Assembly: GCF_001038485.1 (NCBI RefSeq)
Contig: NZ_LDUE01000046.1
Location: 1-64,000 of the forward strand
Source of the DNA: Ornithinibacillus californiensis
GTDB taxonomy: Bacteria; Bacillota; Bacilli; Bacillales; Amphibacillaceae
DNA length: 64,000 bases
Direction: 5' to 3'
Shown: piece after piece, positions 43,511 to 52,623 of the stretch
Layout: each line of letters starts with the position of its first letter
Numbering within the stretch: position 1 is the stretch's first letter
Notes under the pieces: model-generated
The model's database searches: none
What the model was told of the DNA's origin: nothing
What the model saw: the letters and a program-made list of their open reading frames with translations, nothing else
Translations under genes and position numbers: made by a program

Positions 43511-45172
43511 TTATAGTTTAGGGGTCTGACCCCTTATCGATGATATAGTGGATGAAACGGATATTTGCTCCACATTGGTGAGTATTTCAATCACTGTTGG
43601 CAAGCCGCTTTTTTGTGCTTGAAGTAAAGCATTTTTGAACTCGCCAATGGTTGAAACAGTATACCCTTGTGCACCAACACCCTTTGCTAAAGCAGAAAAA
43701 GATACTTCACCTAAATCAGTTCCAATGACTCTTTCTGGATAATGTATTTCTTGGTGCATACGGATTGTTCCATAGCTGTTGTTGTTAAATACAAGCGCAA
43801 TTACTGGGATATTTTCTCGCACTGCTGTTTCAAGCTCTTGGAAGGTCATCATGAATCCGCCATCACCTGATAGAGATACGACCGTTCTTTGAGGATTTGC
43901 TAATTTAGCCCCCAAAGCAGCAGGTAAACCATACCCCATTGCCCCTGACGTTGGTCCTACATAGGTGTTCGATTTCGTAAATGGATAGAATCCATGTAAC
44001 CAACCGGCAAAGTTGCCGGCATCATTCGTAATGATCGAATCAGCAGGGAGCATATCTACCATTGCTTTGATGATATGCTTATTGATAACGTCTGCTTCTG
44101 AAACTTCTAAACTACTAACCTCTAAGTATCGCTGGTTACATTCCCTAGCCCATGTCGGCCAAGCAAAGCTTATATCCATATACGTAAAAGCATTTAGTGC
44201 CTTTTTCATATCAGCAATAATAGCAACGTCAGGTGGATAAACTTTACCAATAACCTCTTGTTCGATATCTACATGAATTAGTTTTTGTTCAGCCGACAAT
44301 AATGTGTAATCCTGTGTAGTAACCTCAGAAAGCCTGGTTCCTAACGCTAGTATTAAATCTGCTTCCTTTACCGTTTCAATTACCTTTTTCGGTGTGCCTA
44401 ATCCAAGATGTCCAGCATATAGCGGATGATTGTTCGGAAACACATCATGTCGGCGAAAAGCTGTAATAACTGGAATTTGGAAACGTTCAGCAAATCGGAG
44501 TAATTCCTTTTCAGCTTGAGACAGTTTCACCCCTCCACCAGCAATGATTAGTGGTTTATCTGCCTCAATAAGGGAATTCGCCACTGAGACTTCCTCTCCA
44601 TCAGAAGGTGCTGGTCTTGGAATCGTAATCTCTGGTCCGAAGTGCATCTCTGCCTCTGCAGGCAGTACATCCTCTGGCAAAGAAACGACTACTGGTCCAG
44701 GTCGACCCGATTGTGCAATACGAAATGCTCTACCTACTAGTTCAGGCATTCTTTCTGGATCCTTTACTTCAACTGCCCATTTCGTAATCGGCTTGAAGAA
44801 TTGATCTAAATCTACTTCTTGGAAACCTTCCCTGCCACGGAATTTACTATGTACCTGCCCTAGGAAGACAACCATTGGAGTCGAGTCTTGATAAGCAGTA
44901 TGTACACCGATGGATAGATTGGCTGCACCTACTCCCCTAGTCGCAAGTACAACTCCTGGTTTCCTTGAGGCTTTGGCATACCCTTCCGCCATAAAGGATG
45001 CTCCACCCTCATGTCTAGCAGAAACCAAATCAATGGAAGCTTCATCATATAAAGCATCCAATAATGGCAAGTAGCTTTCCCCTGGAACACAAAATACTTT
45101 TGTAATTTGTTCCCGCTTTATACATTCCACAATTGCTTTTGCAGCGGTCATTTTTGTTTTCATTTGAATCAT
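43511..45172 (-). CDS. ThDP-dependent enzyme, acetolactate-synthase-like; candidate 2-oxoadipate decarboxylase
   Basis: The 553-residue protein has the three-domain fold of acetolactate synthase and related decarboxylases. E55 in RHEGGASFMAEGYA activates the thiazolium, and GDGGF (436 on) through NNNSYG (ending 468) binds diphosphate and Mg. There is no regulatory subunit gene. Its start overlaps the aminotransferase stop (ATGA). Between an aminotransferase and an ALDH7-like gene, decarboxylation of 2-oxoadipate is the role that fits. The last eight residues (IRGQTPKL) are encoded by a GGGGTCAGACCCC palindrome, an apparent late addition. Confidence 0.8.
   Translation of the reverse strand: MIQMKTKMTAAKAIVECIKREQITKVFCVPGESYLPLLDALYDEASIDLVSARHEGGASFMAEGYAKASRKPGVVLATRGVGAANLSIGVHTAYQDSTPMVVFLGQVHSKFRGREGFQEVDLDQFFKPITKWAVEVKDPERMPELVGRAFRIAQSGRPGPVVVSLPEDVLPAEAEMHFGPEITIPRPAPSDGEEVSVANSLIEADKPLIIAGGGVKLSQAEKELLRFAERFQIPVITAFRRHDVFPNNHPLYAGHLGLGTPKKVIETVKEADLILALGTRLSEVTTQDYTLLSAEQKLIHVDIEQEVIGKVYPPDVAIIADMKKALNAFTYMDISFAWPTWARECNQRYLEVSSLEVSEADVINKHIIKAMVDMLPADSIITNDAGNFAGWLHGFYPFTKSNTYVGPTSGAMGYGLPAALGAKLANPQRTVVSLSGDGGFMMTFQELETAVRENIPVIALVFNNNSYGTIRMHQEIHYPERVIGTDLGEVSFSALAKGVGAQGYTVSTIGEFKNALLQAQKSGLPTVIEILTNVEQISVSSTISSIRGQTPKL
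43521..43533. repeat. GGGGTCTGACCCC palindrome inside a coding end
   Basis: The same 13-bp palindrome as at 9032-9044, here within the last codons of the ThDP enzyme gene. It supplies the C-terminal residues of that protein. Confidence 0.7.
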
Positions 45173-46347
45173 GACGAGATCACGCCTTTACTCGTAAATT
45201 CCTTTATTCTTCTAATAACTTCATCAATACGATCTAGTTGTACAGATAACGATATGCGAATATACCCTTCACCAGAAGGACCAAAAGCAGTTCCTGGTGT
45301 AACAATAATTCCAGCTTCCTCTAACAGTTTTTCTGAAAATACCGCAGACGTATAGCCAGCTGGAATCTTCGTCCAAATAAAAATGGATCCTCTTGGCTTT
45401 TCTACTTCGAAGCCTGCCTCTATTAAACCTTGGTACATTCGTTCCATTCTTGCCTTGAAAATTTCATTATGTTTTTTCACATCTGATAAATCACTTCTTA
45501 ATGCGTGTGCTGCTGCTTTTTGAATCGCTAAAAATTGGCTCGTATCGATATTACTTTTGTACGTGTGAAGCGCTTTGATTAAGTCTTTATTTCCTACAAC
45601 GTACCCGATCCGCCAGCCAGTCATATTAAAGCTTTTAGACAGCGACCCAAATTCAACCGCAACCTCTTTCGCCTGTGGCACTTGAAGAATACTTGGAGAC
45701 TTATAACCATCAAACGTTACCAAGTCGTAAGCAGCATCATGAATGACAGCAATATTATTTTTCTTTCCAAATGTAATCGCTTCCAAAAAGGTATTCAATT
45801 CTACTGTTGCAGCGGTCGGATTCCCTGGATAATTCAAGAAGAGTAACTTCGCTGCTTGTTTATCCATTTCTGATACCCGTTCAAACATTGGTACATAGCC
45901 ATTCTGTGCATCTAACGGAAGATAAGTACTAGTGCCTCCTGCTAAATGTACCGCTGTCTGGTAGACGGGATAACCTGGATCTGGAATAAGCACGGTATCC
46001 CCTGGATTAATCGCTGCTTGGATGAGATTGGCAATTCCTTCTTTAGAACCGATTAGTGCTAAAACCTCTGTGTCTGGATCTAACTCTACCCCATAGTGGT
46101 TTTGATAAAAATGGGCCACAGCTTCACGGAACTCCTTGCTTCCGTCATAGGGGGAGTATCGATGATTCATTGGATTCTGTACCTCCTCACAAAGCTTATC
46201 GATAATAAACTTCGGTGTAGGCAGGTCAGGTGCCCCAATTCCTAAATCAATGACATCCACACCAATAGCCTTCAATTCCTCTTTCCTCTTTTGAAATCTG
46301 GAAAATAGATACGGCGGTAACTCCTTTACCCTATCTGACACATACAT
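45169..46347 (-). CDS. PLP aminotransferase, fold type I; candidate 2-aminoadipate aminotransferase
   Basis: The ATG at 46347 is preferred (GGATGGG 7-13 bp upstream), giving 392 residues; the ATG at 46359 abuts its site. It is a class I/II aminotransferase near LL-diaminopimelate and aspartate aminotransferases: LGIGAPDLPTP (about 34-44), NYPGNPTAATV and SLSKSFNMTGWRIGY with the PLP lysine. The gene leads the lysine-type operon. Transamination of 2-aminoadipate to 2-oxoadipate is inferred from neighbours, not from active-site evidence. Confidence 0.8.
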   Translation of the reverse strand: MYVSDRVKELPPYLFSRFQKRKEELKAIGVDVIDLGIGAPDLPTPKFIIDKLCEEVQNPMNHRYSPYDGSKEFREAVAHFYQNHYGVELDPDTEVLALIGSKEGIANLIQAAINPGDTVLIPDPGYPVYQTAVHLAGGTSTYLPLDAQNGYVPMFERVSEMDKQAAKLLFLNYPGNPTAATVELNTFLEAITFGKKNNIAVIHDAAYDLVTFDGYKSPSILQVPQAKEVAVEFGSLSKSFNMTGWRIGYVVGNKDLIKALHTYKSNIDTSQFLAIQKAAAHALRSDLSDVKKHNEIFKARMERMYQGLIEAGFEVEKPRGSIFIWTKIPAGYTSAVFSEKLLEEAGIIVTPGTAFGPSGEGYIRISLSVQLDRIDEVIRRIKEFTSKGVISS

Positions 46348-46364
46348 GGTTCTACCCATCCTTC

Positions 46365-46440
46365 CGTTTCAATATACGAAACGCTATTTCATATATCTGA
46401 CATCAGTATAATCGTATTAACAAATTTTTTCAATTATTAT
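46365..46440 (-). promoter_or_regulatory. Promoter and palindrome of the lysine operon
   Basis: On the minus strand TTGAAA and TATACT stand 17 bp apart (about 46406-46434). Downstream, CGTTTC-AATATAC-GAAACG (46365-46383) is a perfect 6-bp palindrome between promoter and start, with a related TTTCATATA next to it. This is a good place for an operator, perhaps of the IclR regulator at 39762. Confidence 0.5.
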
Positions 46441-46461
46441 TAAAAAACGAAATATTTTTGT

Positions 46462-46487
46462 TACAATGAATATAGAAAGCGCTTACT
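46462..46487 (+). promoter_or_regulatory. -10 box and cre-like site of the kyn operon
   Basis: TACAAT (46462-46467) is followed by AGAAAGCGCTTACT (46474-46487), which fits the CcpA cre consensus at 12 of 14 positions with the AAGCGCTT core intact. CcpA binding at the transcription start would repress tryptophan catabolism in rich carbon. Confidence 0.55.
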
Positions 46488-46509
46488 TATTCTAAACTGA
46501 GGTGAAAAA

Positions 46510-47781
46510 ATGGACACAAGTAAAGACTATGCTCTTTATTTAGACAAAAAGGATTTCTTATCCGCTTTTCGAGATGAATTCTATGTTTCTAAAGAGAAAG
46601 TTTATTTAGACGGAAATTCCCTCGGACTCTTATCCAAACGATCAGAAAAAGCAGTTCTCAGCATATTAGAGTCTTGGAAAAATCACGCAATAGATGGTTG
46701 GACTAGTGGTGATCATCCGTGGTTTTACTTATCAGAGGAACTTGGTAAACAATTTGCTCCACTCGTCGGGGCGGATCCCGAAGAGTTAATTGCAACAGGA
46801 TCTACGACGGCCAACCTACATCAGCTTTTAGCAAGCTTTTATCAACCCGAGGGCAGGAAAACGAAAATTCTAGCAGATGCGTTAAACTTTCCGTCTGATA
46901 TATATGCGATAAAGAGCCAACTTCAATTAAAGGGTTACTCACCAGAAAACCATCTTGTCCAAGTAAAAAGCAGTGACGGCCACACGCTAAAAACAGAGGA
47001 TATCATTGAGGCGATGACAGATGAGATTGCTTTAATCATCCTCCCGGGTGTTCTTTATCGTAGTGGGCAAATACTTGATATGAAAGCGTTGACCAAGGCT
47101 GCGCATGAGCGTGGAATTGTTATTGGATTCGATTTATGTCATTCCATTGGCTCCATTCCACATAGCTTATCCGATTGGAATGTCGATTTTGCCTTTTGGT
47201 GCACGTATAAACATTTAAATGCAGGTCCTGGGAGTGTCGCTGGCATCTATGTTAATAAAAAGCATCTAGGTAAGGAGCCGGGGCTATCGGGCTGGTTCAG
47301 TTCAGCTAAAGAAGTACAGTTTGATATGGCCCATGAATTAACACCTGCTCCTACTGCTGGAGCGTTTCAAATTGGTACACCACATGTGCTTAGCCTAGCC
47401 CCACTAATTGGTTCACTAGAAATCTTTGAAGAAGCAGGAATTACAGCCATCCGTAAAAAGTCTTTAAAGCTAACGGATTATTTACTGGGGTTAATACATG
47501 CAGAGTTAGATGATTTCCAATTTGAAGTTGCTTCACCAAACGACCATTCATCACGTGGTGGTCATATCTATTTAACCCACCCAAATGCAGCTAGTATTTG
47601 TAAAGCATTAAAAGTATCCGGAGTAGTACCTGACTTTAGAAGTCCAAACGGGATACGCCTTGCACCTGTTGCACTTTATAATACCTTTGAAGAAGTTTGG
47701 CAAGCGGTTCAAACATTAAAAGTTATCATGCAGGAGCAAACATATAAAAAATTCGAAAATACAAGAGGAGTTATCGCTTGA
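46510..47781 (+). CDS. kynU: Kynureninase
   Basis: The 423-residue PLP enzyme cleaves kynurenine to anthranilate and alanine. Family marks are [13 protein letters not shown] (about 28-40), [12 protein letters not shown] (about 213-224), and [13 protein letters not shown] (about 236-248) with the PLP lysine. Length fits. GAGGTG precedes the ATG. Its stop codon TGA shares a base with the ATG of kynB. It leads the kynU-kynB-kynA operon, divergent from the lysine operon. Confidence 0.95.
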   Translation: MDTSKDYALYLDKKDFLSAFRDEFYVSKEKVYLDGNSLGLLSKRSEKAVLSILESWKNHAIDGWTSGDHPWFYLSEELGKQFAPLVGADPEELIATGSTTANLHQLLASFYQPEGRKTKILADALNFPSDIYAIKSQLQLKGYSPENHLVQVKSSDGHTLKTEDIIEAMTDEIALIILPGVLYRSGQILDMKALTKAAHERGIVIGFDLCHSIGSIPHSLSDWNVDFAFWCTYKHLNAGPGSVAGIYVNKKHLGKEPGLSGWFSSAKEVQFDMAHELTPAPTAGAFQIGTPHVLSLAPLIGSLEIFEEAGITAIRKKSLKLTDYLLGLIHAELDDFQFEVASPNDHSSRGGHIYLTHPNAASICKALKVSGVVPDFRSPNGIRLAPVALYNTFEEVWQAVQTLKVIMQEQTYKKFENTRGVIA

Positions 47782-48425
47782 TGGCAAAATGGATTGATAT
47801 AACACAACCACTTACTAATGATATGGCACACTGGCCAGGTGATCGCCCTTTCACCTATGAGGTTGCTGCTACAAAAGAACAAACTGGATCTGCTAATGTA
47901 GGAAAAATCACGACTAGTGTTCATATGGGAACGCATGCCGATTCCCCATTCCATTTCGATAATCATGGAACAACAATTGAACAAATTCCAGTGGATACGT
48001 ATATAGGGAAAGCTATAGTTATTGATGTAAGTCCATATAAAACCATTACACCAGAGGTATTAAAAAAATATAACCTAAAGGGTACTACACGGTTACTGCT
48101 TCATACTTCTCTACCGAATAACCCTAAACACTTCCCAGAAGATATACCAGTTCTGGACCCAAGCATTGCTGCCTATCTAGCCGACAAAGGAATCATTTTA
48201 TTAGGTATTGATATGCCTTCTGTTGACCCGATAAATAGCAAAAGCTTAGAGACACATCATGCGCTTTACAAACATGGCATTAACATTTTAGAAAACCTCA
48301 TGCTCGACCATGTAGAGCCCGGTGATTATGAACTTATTGCCCTTCCATTAAGGATTGTTGGTGCTGATGGTAGTCCAGTAAGGGCTGTTTTACAACCAGT
48401 AAAGGAGGACTTATCGGATGCGTGA
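47781..48425 (+). CDS. kynB: Kynurenine formamidase
   Basis: The 214-residue metal-dependent cyclase-fold enzyme hydrolyses N-formylkynurenine. It begins [20 protein letters not shown], and the metal-binding [12 protein letters not shown] motif is at about 51-62. The start codon overlaps the kynU stop (TGATG), with GAGGAG upstream. It overlaps kynA by 8 bp, so the three proteins are translated in step. KynB-type formamidase is the usual bacterial partner. Confidence 0.94.
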   Translation: MAKWIDITQPLTNDMAHWPGDRPFTYEVAATKEQTGSANVGKITTSVHMGTHADSPFHFDNHGTTIEQIPVDTYIGKAIVIDVSPYKTITPEVLKKYNLKGTTRLLLHTSLPNNPKHFPEDIPVLDPSIAAYLADKGIILLGIDMPSVDPINSKSLETHHALYKHGINILENLMLDHVEPGDYELIALPLRIVGADGSPVRAVLQPVKEDLSDA

Positions 48426-49266
48426 GGATTATGTATGGGATTTCTATTCGGATGACTCAGGAGCTTATACAGACTTCAAGGAAAAAATGACATATGGTGA
48501 TTATTTACAACTCGAATCTTTACTAGATAGTCAAAAACGCCTCTCTAATCATCATGATGAAATGCTATTTATCGTCATTCATCAAGTTAGTGAGCTTTGG
48601 CTAAAGCTAATGATTCATGAGATAGAAGCTGCAACAGAGGCTATTCAGAATAAGGAATATCAAGCTGCCTTTAAAATGCTTGCCCGTGTATCTAAAATTC
48701 AATCACAAATCATTCATGCTTGGGATGTACTCTCAACGTTGACGCCATCAGAGTATATGGAATTCCGTAGTTTACTTGGAAATGCATCTGGGTTTCAATC
48801 GTATCAATACCGTCTAGTTGAGTTTGTTCTAGGTTACAAGACACCCCATATCGTGAAAATATATGAAAAGGACCCTGTATTACATGAACGACTCCAAGCA
48901 GCGTTTGAAGCTCCAGGCTTGTATGATGTAGCCATTCAATCATTAGCTAAAGAAGGATTTAGTATTAACCAAAGCGTACTAGAAAGAGACTTCTCCCAAA
49001 AATACCAGCAAGATCCAACTGTTGCTGATGCTTGGTTAGAGGTTTACCGGAACAAAGATACATATTGGAACCTATATCAATTAGCTGAAAAGCTTGTCGA
49101 TATTGAAGATTGGTTCCAACAATGGCGATTCCGTCATATGAAGACAGTCGAACGAATCATTGGTCTCAAAACCGGTACCGGTGGAACATCAGGGGTAGCC
49201 TATTTAAAAAAGGTGCTTGACCATTACTTCTTCCCCGAATTATGGGACGTACGAACTAAGATATAA
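48418..49266 (+). CDS. kynA: Tryptophan 2,3-dioxygenase
   Basis: The 282-residue haem enzyme opens the indole ring of tryptophan to give N-formylkynurenine. [20 protein letters not shown] (about 24-43), [17 protein letters not shown] with the family His near 55, and [20 protein letters not shown] (about 241-260, with the haem-ligand His) are diagnostic. AAGGAGG precedes the ATG inside kynB. It ends the operon, and a strong terminator follows directly. Confidence 0.96.
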   Translation: MREDYVWDFYSDDSGAYTDFKEKMTYGDYLQLESLLDSQKRLSNHHDEMLFIVIHQVSELWLKLMIHEIEAATEAIQNKEYQAAFKMLARVSKIQSQIIHAWDVLSTLTPSEYMEFRSLLGNASGFQSYQYRLVEFVLGYKTPHIVKIYEKDPVLHERLQAAFEAPGLYDVAIQSLAKEGFSINQSVLERDFSQKYQQDPTVADAWLEVYRNKDTYWNLYQLAEKLVDIEDWFQQWRFRHMKTVERIIGLKTGTGGTSGVAYLKKVLDHYFFPELWDVRTKI

Positions 49267-49307
49267 AAAATGCTTAGGGTCTCCAGACGAGATCCTAAGC
49301 ATTTTTT
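49267..49307. terminator. Bidirectional terminator after kynA
   Basis: AAAAAATGCTTAGG and CCTAAGCATTTTTT form a near-perfect stem with an inner TCTC/GAGA, closing the kyn operon and the convergent DUF5667 gene. Confidence 0.9.
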
Positions 49308-49315
49308 AACACTAA

Positions 49316-50596
49316 TTAATTGTTACCATTTCCTTTTCCTTTGTTACCATTTCCATTATTTCCTTTATTGCCGTTACCGTTGTTGCCCTTACCATTATTA
49401 CCCTTGTTTTCTTTTTTATCCGCTTTTTCTGATGCTCTCTCAGCTTTTCTTTCGGCTTTTTCTAATGCTTTCTCAGCCTTCTTTTCAGCTTTTTTATTTT
49501 TAACCTTTACAACTTCTTCTGTTTCTTCTGTAGACTCAACTTCTTCTTCACCATCTAGGTCGTCCTTAGAGATTTCAGGCTCTTCATCTGTAACTGGTGC
49601 TTCAACAGTTAAAGTTGCTTTCTCTTCTGAGTTTTCCTCAGTAGTTTCTTCGTTAGTTGCAACTTCTTCTTCTAATTCTAGTTCTTCTTCTTTGGTTACT
49701 TTACTTGCACGCTTCTCAATTTTCTTCGCTAGTTTAGCAAATGACTTTTCAATATTTTTCATAATAGCAGCTTGTGCTTTTGGATTTTCGATTTTCGCAA
49801 GTACTGCAGATAGAGCATTGATATTATTTGCTAATTTAACTTTTACTTTAGCAGTTTCTTCATCATCTTCTGCTACTACTTCTTCCGTATCTTCTTCAGT
49901 AATTACTTCTTCTGTTTCTGTTTCATCTTCAACAGCTGTTTCGTCAGTAGCCTCTTCTTCTGTTGTTTCCTCAGTTTCCTCTGTTGAATCTTCTGCTACT
50001 TCTTCTTCCGTTCCTTCTTCTGTGCTTTCTTCTTCAGTAACTTCTTCTTCACCTTCAAGCTTATCTTCCGCTTGTGCCTGGAAATCTAAAGCTTTTTGAA
50101 GTAATTCACCTGCTTCATCAATCTTACCTTCTTGAATTAGAACATTTGCTTCAGCGATACGCTTAGCAGCATATTCTGCTAATAATTGGCTCTTTTTATA
50201 ATCATCAAAAGTTAATGCTAAAGTTATTTTTTCTTGCACTACTTCTACAAAGTAGAAAAAGTCTCCAGGAATTAGCCCAGCATCTACTTCCTCTTCTTCA
50301 GTTACTTCTTCATCAGTAGATTCATCCTCTTCAGTAACTTCTTCACCTTCAGTAGTTGTGTCTTCTTCTGTGTTTTTGTTTTCCTCAGAATCATCTTCTG
50401 CTACAACATCATCGCCACTTGTCTCATCAACTGCTGATTCTTCAGTAGTGTTTGTAGTTTCCTCTTGTGATTCTGTAAGAGTTAGGCTTCCTTCGTTACT
50501 TTCTTCTGCTAGAGCTGTTGTTGCCCCAGATGTTACTACTACTGCTGCTAGGACCGTACTAGTCACTAGACTTGTTAGTTTACGTGAATACTTCAT
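49316..50596 (-). CDS. Secreted acidic DUF5667-like protein
   Basis: The 426-residue protein has a signal peptide (about 1-30). Two long Glu/Thr-rich low-complexity blocks (about 35-105 and 184-252) flank a folded segment (about 106-180, IPGDFFYFVEVVQEKITLAL and later EANVLIQEGKIDEAGELLQK) that fits DUF5667. A second helical part (about 254-310) is followed by another acidic block, a Lys/Ala coiled region, and a C-terminal tail of Gly/Asn/Lys repeats. It is likely extracellular, highly charged and flexible. Function is unknown. The opposite strand carries a long but spurious frame. Confidence 0.7.
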   Translation of the reverse strand: MKYSRKLTSLVTSTVLAAVVVTSGATTALAEESNEGSLTLTESQEETTNTTEESAVDETSGDDVVAEDDSEENKNTEEDTTTEGEEVTEEDESTDEEVTEEEEVDAGLIPGDFFYFVEVVQEKITLALTFDDYKKSQLLAEYAAKRIAEANVLIQEGKIDEAGELLQKALDFQAQAEDKLEGEEEVTEEESTEEGTEEEVAEDSTEETEETTEEEATDETAVEDETETEEVITEEDTEEVVAEDDEETAKVKVKLANNINALSAVLAKIENPKAQAAIMKNIEKSFAKLAKKIEKRASKVTKEEELELEEEVATNEETTEENSEEKATLTVEAPVTDEEPEISKDDLDGEEEVESTEETEEVVKVKNKKAEKKAEKALEKAERKAERASEKADKKENKGNNGKGNNGNGNKGNNGNGNKGKGNGNN

Positions 50597-50728
50597 TTAT
50601 TGTTTCCTCCCCTTTATAAATGATTGCCCTAAAAGTTTCGCAGGGTTGGATAATTATATGTCGTTTTTTGCCTAGTATTTTTTAAAATAGAACTATTTAA
50701 CTAGATCTATTTGTTGCAAATCAACACA

Positions 50729-50758
50729 AAAAACCCCTAAAAACAATGTTTTAGAGGT
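50729..50758 (-). terminator. Terminator of the 224-residue protein gene
   Basis: CCTCTAAAACA pairs with TGTTTTTAGGGG-type sequence on the minus strand, followed by TTTTTTG, just past the stop at 50751. Confidence 0.7.
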
Positions 50759-51425
50759 CTTCTTCAATACGAAAAATAACTTTATATTTTTCTTCATCTA
50801 ATAGGTCAGTGATATGAATATGCTTACCATGACCAAAGAATACTTCAGAGTCTGTCATCGCAATGACCATTGCCTTCGTATTACTTTGTATATCTAAGAA
50901 TACATCACCGACCACTGGTTTTACAACGTCCTCATCACTATCGGTTATATAGGTAATGGATTCATCTTGAATTTGTTGTTCTTCCGGAACTAAGCTTTTA
51001 TCATAATATGCAATTTCTTGGCTTGCGTCCGCTTTACCAGGAACCATTACAACATATTCATTATGCTTAACGCCATTATCCCTTGTAGTCACAACATTGC
51101 CATCTTCCACACTATCCACTTTTTCAATGGAGTTTAGTGAATAATGATCTAGAAAATCTGGCGCTGGCTTTGTGATTAGTATGTAATCACCAGGATTAGG
51201 CTTTCTATTTTCGTCAATCGTATAGCGTTTCCCATAAAAAATAAACGTATCATTATGCTTTGGCTTGTACAATGTTATTTCGTTCGCACTAGTTAAAACT
51301 TGTTTCATATCCTTTAATCGATACAAGTGCACTGACTTTTTAAACATAGGTTTTACAGTATATACTTTGTGGAGTTCATTTTGATAAAAAACAAATTGAC
51401 CTTTCCGAACTTGAAAAAGCTTCAC
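50751..51425 (-). CDS. Unrecognised 224-residue soluble protein
   Basis: The GTG at 51425 is 7 bp after AGGAGG. The protein has no signal peptide or membrane helix and no family is recognised. It appears to be built of small beta-rich segments, with repeated patterns like VRKGQFVFYQNELHKVYTVK (7-26), YKPKHNDTFIFYGKRYTIDE and PVVGDVFLDIQSNTKAMVIA. These could be three related barrels, each opening with a G-D/Q-(x)-h-h-h-Y turn. The neighbouring genes give no clue. Confidence 0.6.
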   Translation of the reverse strand: MKLFQVRKGQFVFYQNELHKVYTVKPMFKKSVHLYRLKDMKQVLTSANEITLYKPKHNDTFIFYGKRYTIDENRKPNPGDYILITKPAPDFLDHYSLNSIEKVDSVEDGNVVTTRDNGVKHNEYVVMVPGKADASQEIAYYDKSLVPEEQQIQDESITYITDSDEDVVKPVVGDVFLDIQSNTKAMVIAMTDSEVFFGHGKHIHITDLLDEEKYKVIFRIEEDL

Positions 51426-51516
51426 AGGATTTCCTCCTAGAGATAGAATGAATAAAATAAAGAATGTCTAATCTTATCTTTTGTCACATTTCAATATTTA
51501 AACATGATAAATTAGT

Positions 51517-52578
51517 TTATCGCACATTCTTATCCATATGTACAAAGGGCAGGTCTGTATCCACTTTTCCTAAGATGCGTTTTAAATGTATGTTTTCTCC
51601 CTCTAACCATTTACCAAAATCAAAAATAACTGGCTCACGGTCGCCACCTAGCGCAAACCAAGCTTTCAACTCTTTCGGAAAATATGCTGAGGTATGAATA
51701 GTTCCAGACCAGTTTTTATATTGATTGGAGAAAACTCCCTTGTCGGAATCATTCATCATTCGAAACGCTTGATACGCATCTGTTGCGTATTGCTTTTGAG
51801 ATTCTATGGCGTCCATGCGTTTATACGAATCATCTAAATGGTGGCGGTTCTCATGTTTTAAGACTTCAAAGTGGTTTGTACAAACGTTTGATTGACGTAC
51901 TTCAGTCCCTCTTGGCGTAGCCTCTACAATATAAGTTTGCCCAGTTTTATCTAAAACAATATAGCTAAAAGAATGTCTATGCGGCACTTCCTTAAGCATA
52001 TGTACGGCCTCTTCGACAGTAGCACAATTTTCAAGTACCATTCTGCCAATCATATTACAAATAAATCCGTCTCCTGGCTTTTTGCGGTGCATAAAATTAT
52101 AACCCAAGCTTAAGCCTTTCTCGTTCAAACCATCCATTCTTCCCGTTATTCTTTGGGATGGACCGATGAGAGCATAACCTTGATCAGTTGGTGCAAAGAT
52201 GGTAAATCTTCCTTCATATGTTTTCGGGTGATAATCATAGTTTCGAATCATATAATCAGAATCTGTAAAAATGGAGCAACCGCTTCGCATATAATGAAGG
52301 CGGTATCCACCAAATTCCTGAAGCACTTCCTGCATATCCCATTGCAATGCATCACGTAAGCCAAGGAGTTCATCCCATATGGTAGGAGCAAATGGAAGAA
52401 TTGCTTCCTTTACCTCTTGTTCTTTTATGATGAAATGTGGTCTACGAATTTTCCAGATTCGCTTGCGATTTTCTATTGTTAATGAATCCTTCAGTAGTTC
52501 GCCTTGTTTATAACCAAAATCATAATGCGAGCCACGGAACTGAATGACATCACTATAGATTTGCTTCAACGTAATCAT
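51517..52578 (-). CDS. C45-family peptidase/acyltransferase-like Ntn hydrolase
   Basis: The 353-residue protein resembles acyl-CoA:6-aminopenicillanate acyltransferase and choloylglycine-hydrolase-like enzymes. C101 in RSGCSIFTDS would become the N-terminal nucleophile after self-cleavage. NYDYHPKTYEG and GRMDGLNEKGLSLGYNF match the family. The natural substrate in bacilli is unknown. The ATG at 52578 has a weak site (AAAGG directly adjacent), and a terminator hairpin ends about 10 bp upstream, so initiation looks inefficient. Confidence 0.82.
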   Translation of the reverse strand: MITLKQIYSDVIQFRGSHYDFGYKQGELLKDSLTIENRKRIWKIRRPHFIIKEQEVKEAILPFAPTIWDELLGLRDALQWDMQEVLQEFGGYRLHYMRSGCSIFTDSDYMIRNYDYHPKTYEGRFTIFAPTDQGYALIGPSQRITGRMDGLNEKGLSLGYNFMHRKKPGDGFICNMIGRMVLENCATVEEAVHMLKEVPHRHSFSYIVLDKTGQTYIVEATPRGTEVRQSNVCTNHFEVLKHENRHHLDDSYKRMDAIESQKQYATDAYQAFRMMNDSDKGVFSNQYKNWSGTIHTSAYFPKELKAWFALGGDREPVIFDFGKWLEGENIHLKRILGKVDTDLPFVHMDKNVR

Positions 52579-52588
52579 CCTTTAACAA

Positions 52589-52620
52589 AAATAGGATAGA
52601 AGCTACACTCTATCCTATTC
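52589..52620 (-). terminator. Terminator of the ABC-F gene
   Basis: AATAGGATAGA and TCTATCCTATT form a perfect 11-bp stem with a short loop and a T-run on the minus strand. It stands almost against the start of the next gene. Confidence 0.85.
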
Positions 52621-52623
52621 TTC

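Noticed and set aside
43511-45172. Acetolactate synthase of branched-chain amino acid synthesis
   Set aside because: There is no small subunit, ilvC or leu genes nearby; the context is amino-acid degradation.
49320-50099. 259-codon plus-strand frame, Ser-rich
   Set aside because: It is antisense to the Glu/Thr-rich DUF5667 gene; Ser codons simply mirror GAA/ACT-type codons. There is no ribosome binding site.
50597-50728. Riboswitch upstream of the DUF5667 gene
   Set aside because: A small CCCT/AGGG hairpin is present, but no known aptamer motif and no terminator next to the start were found.
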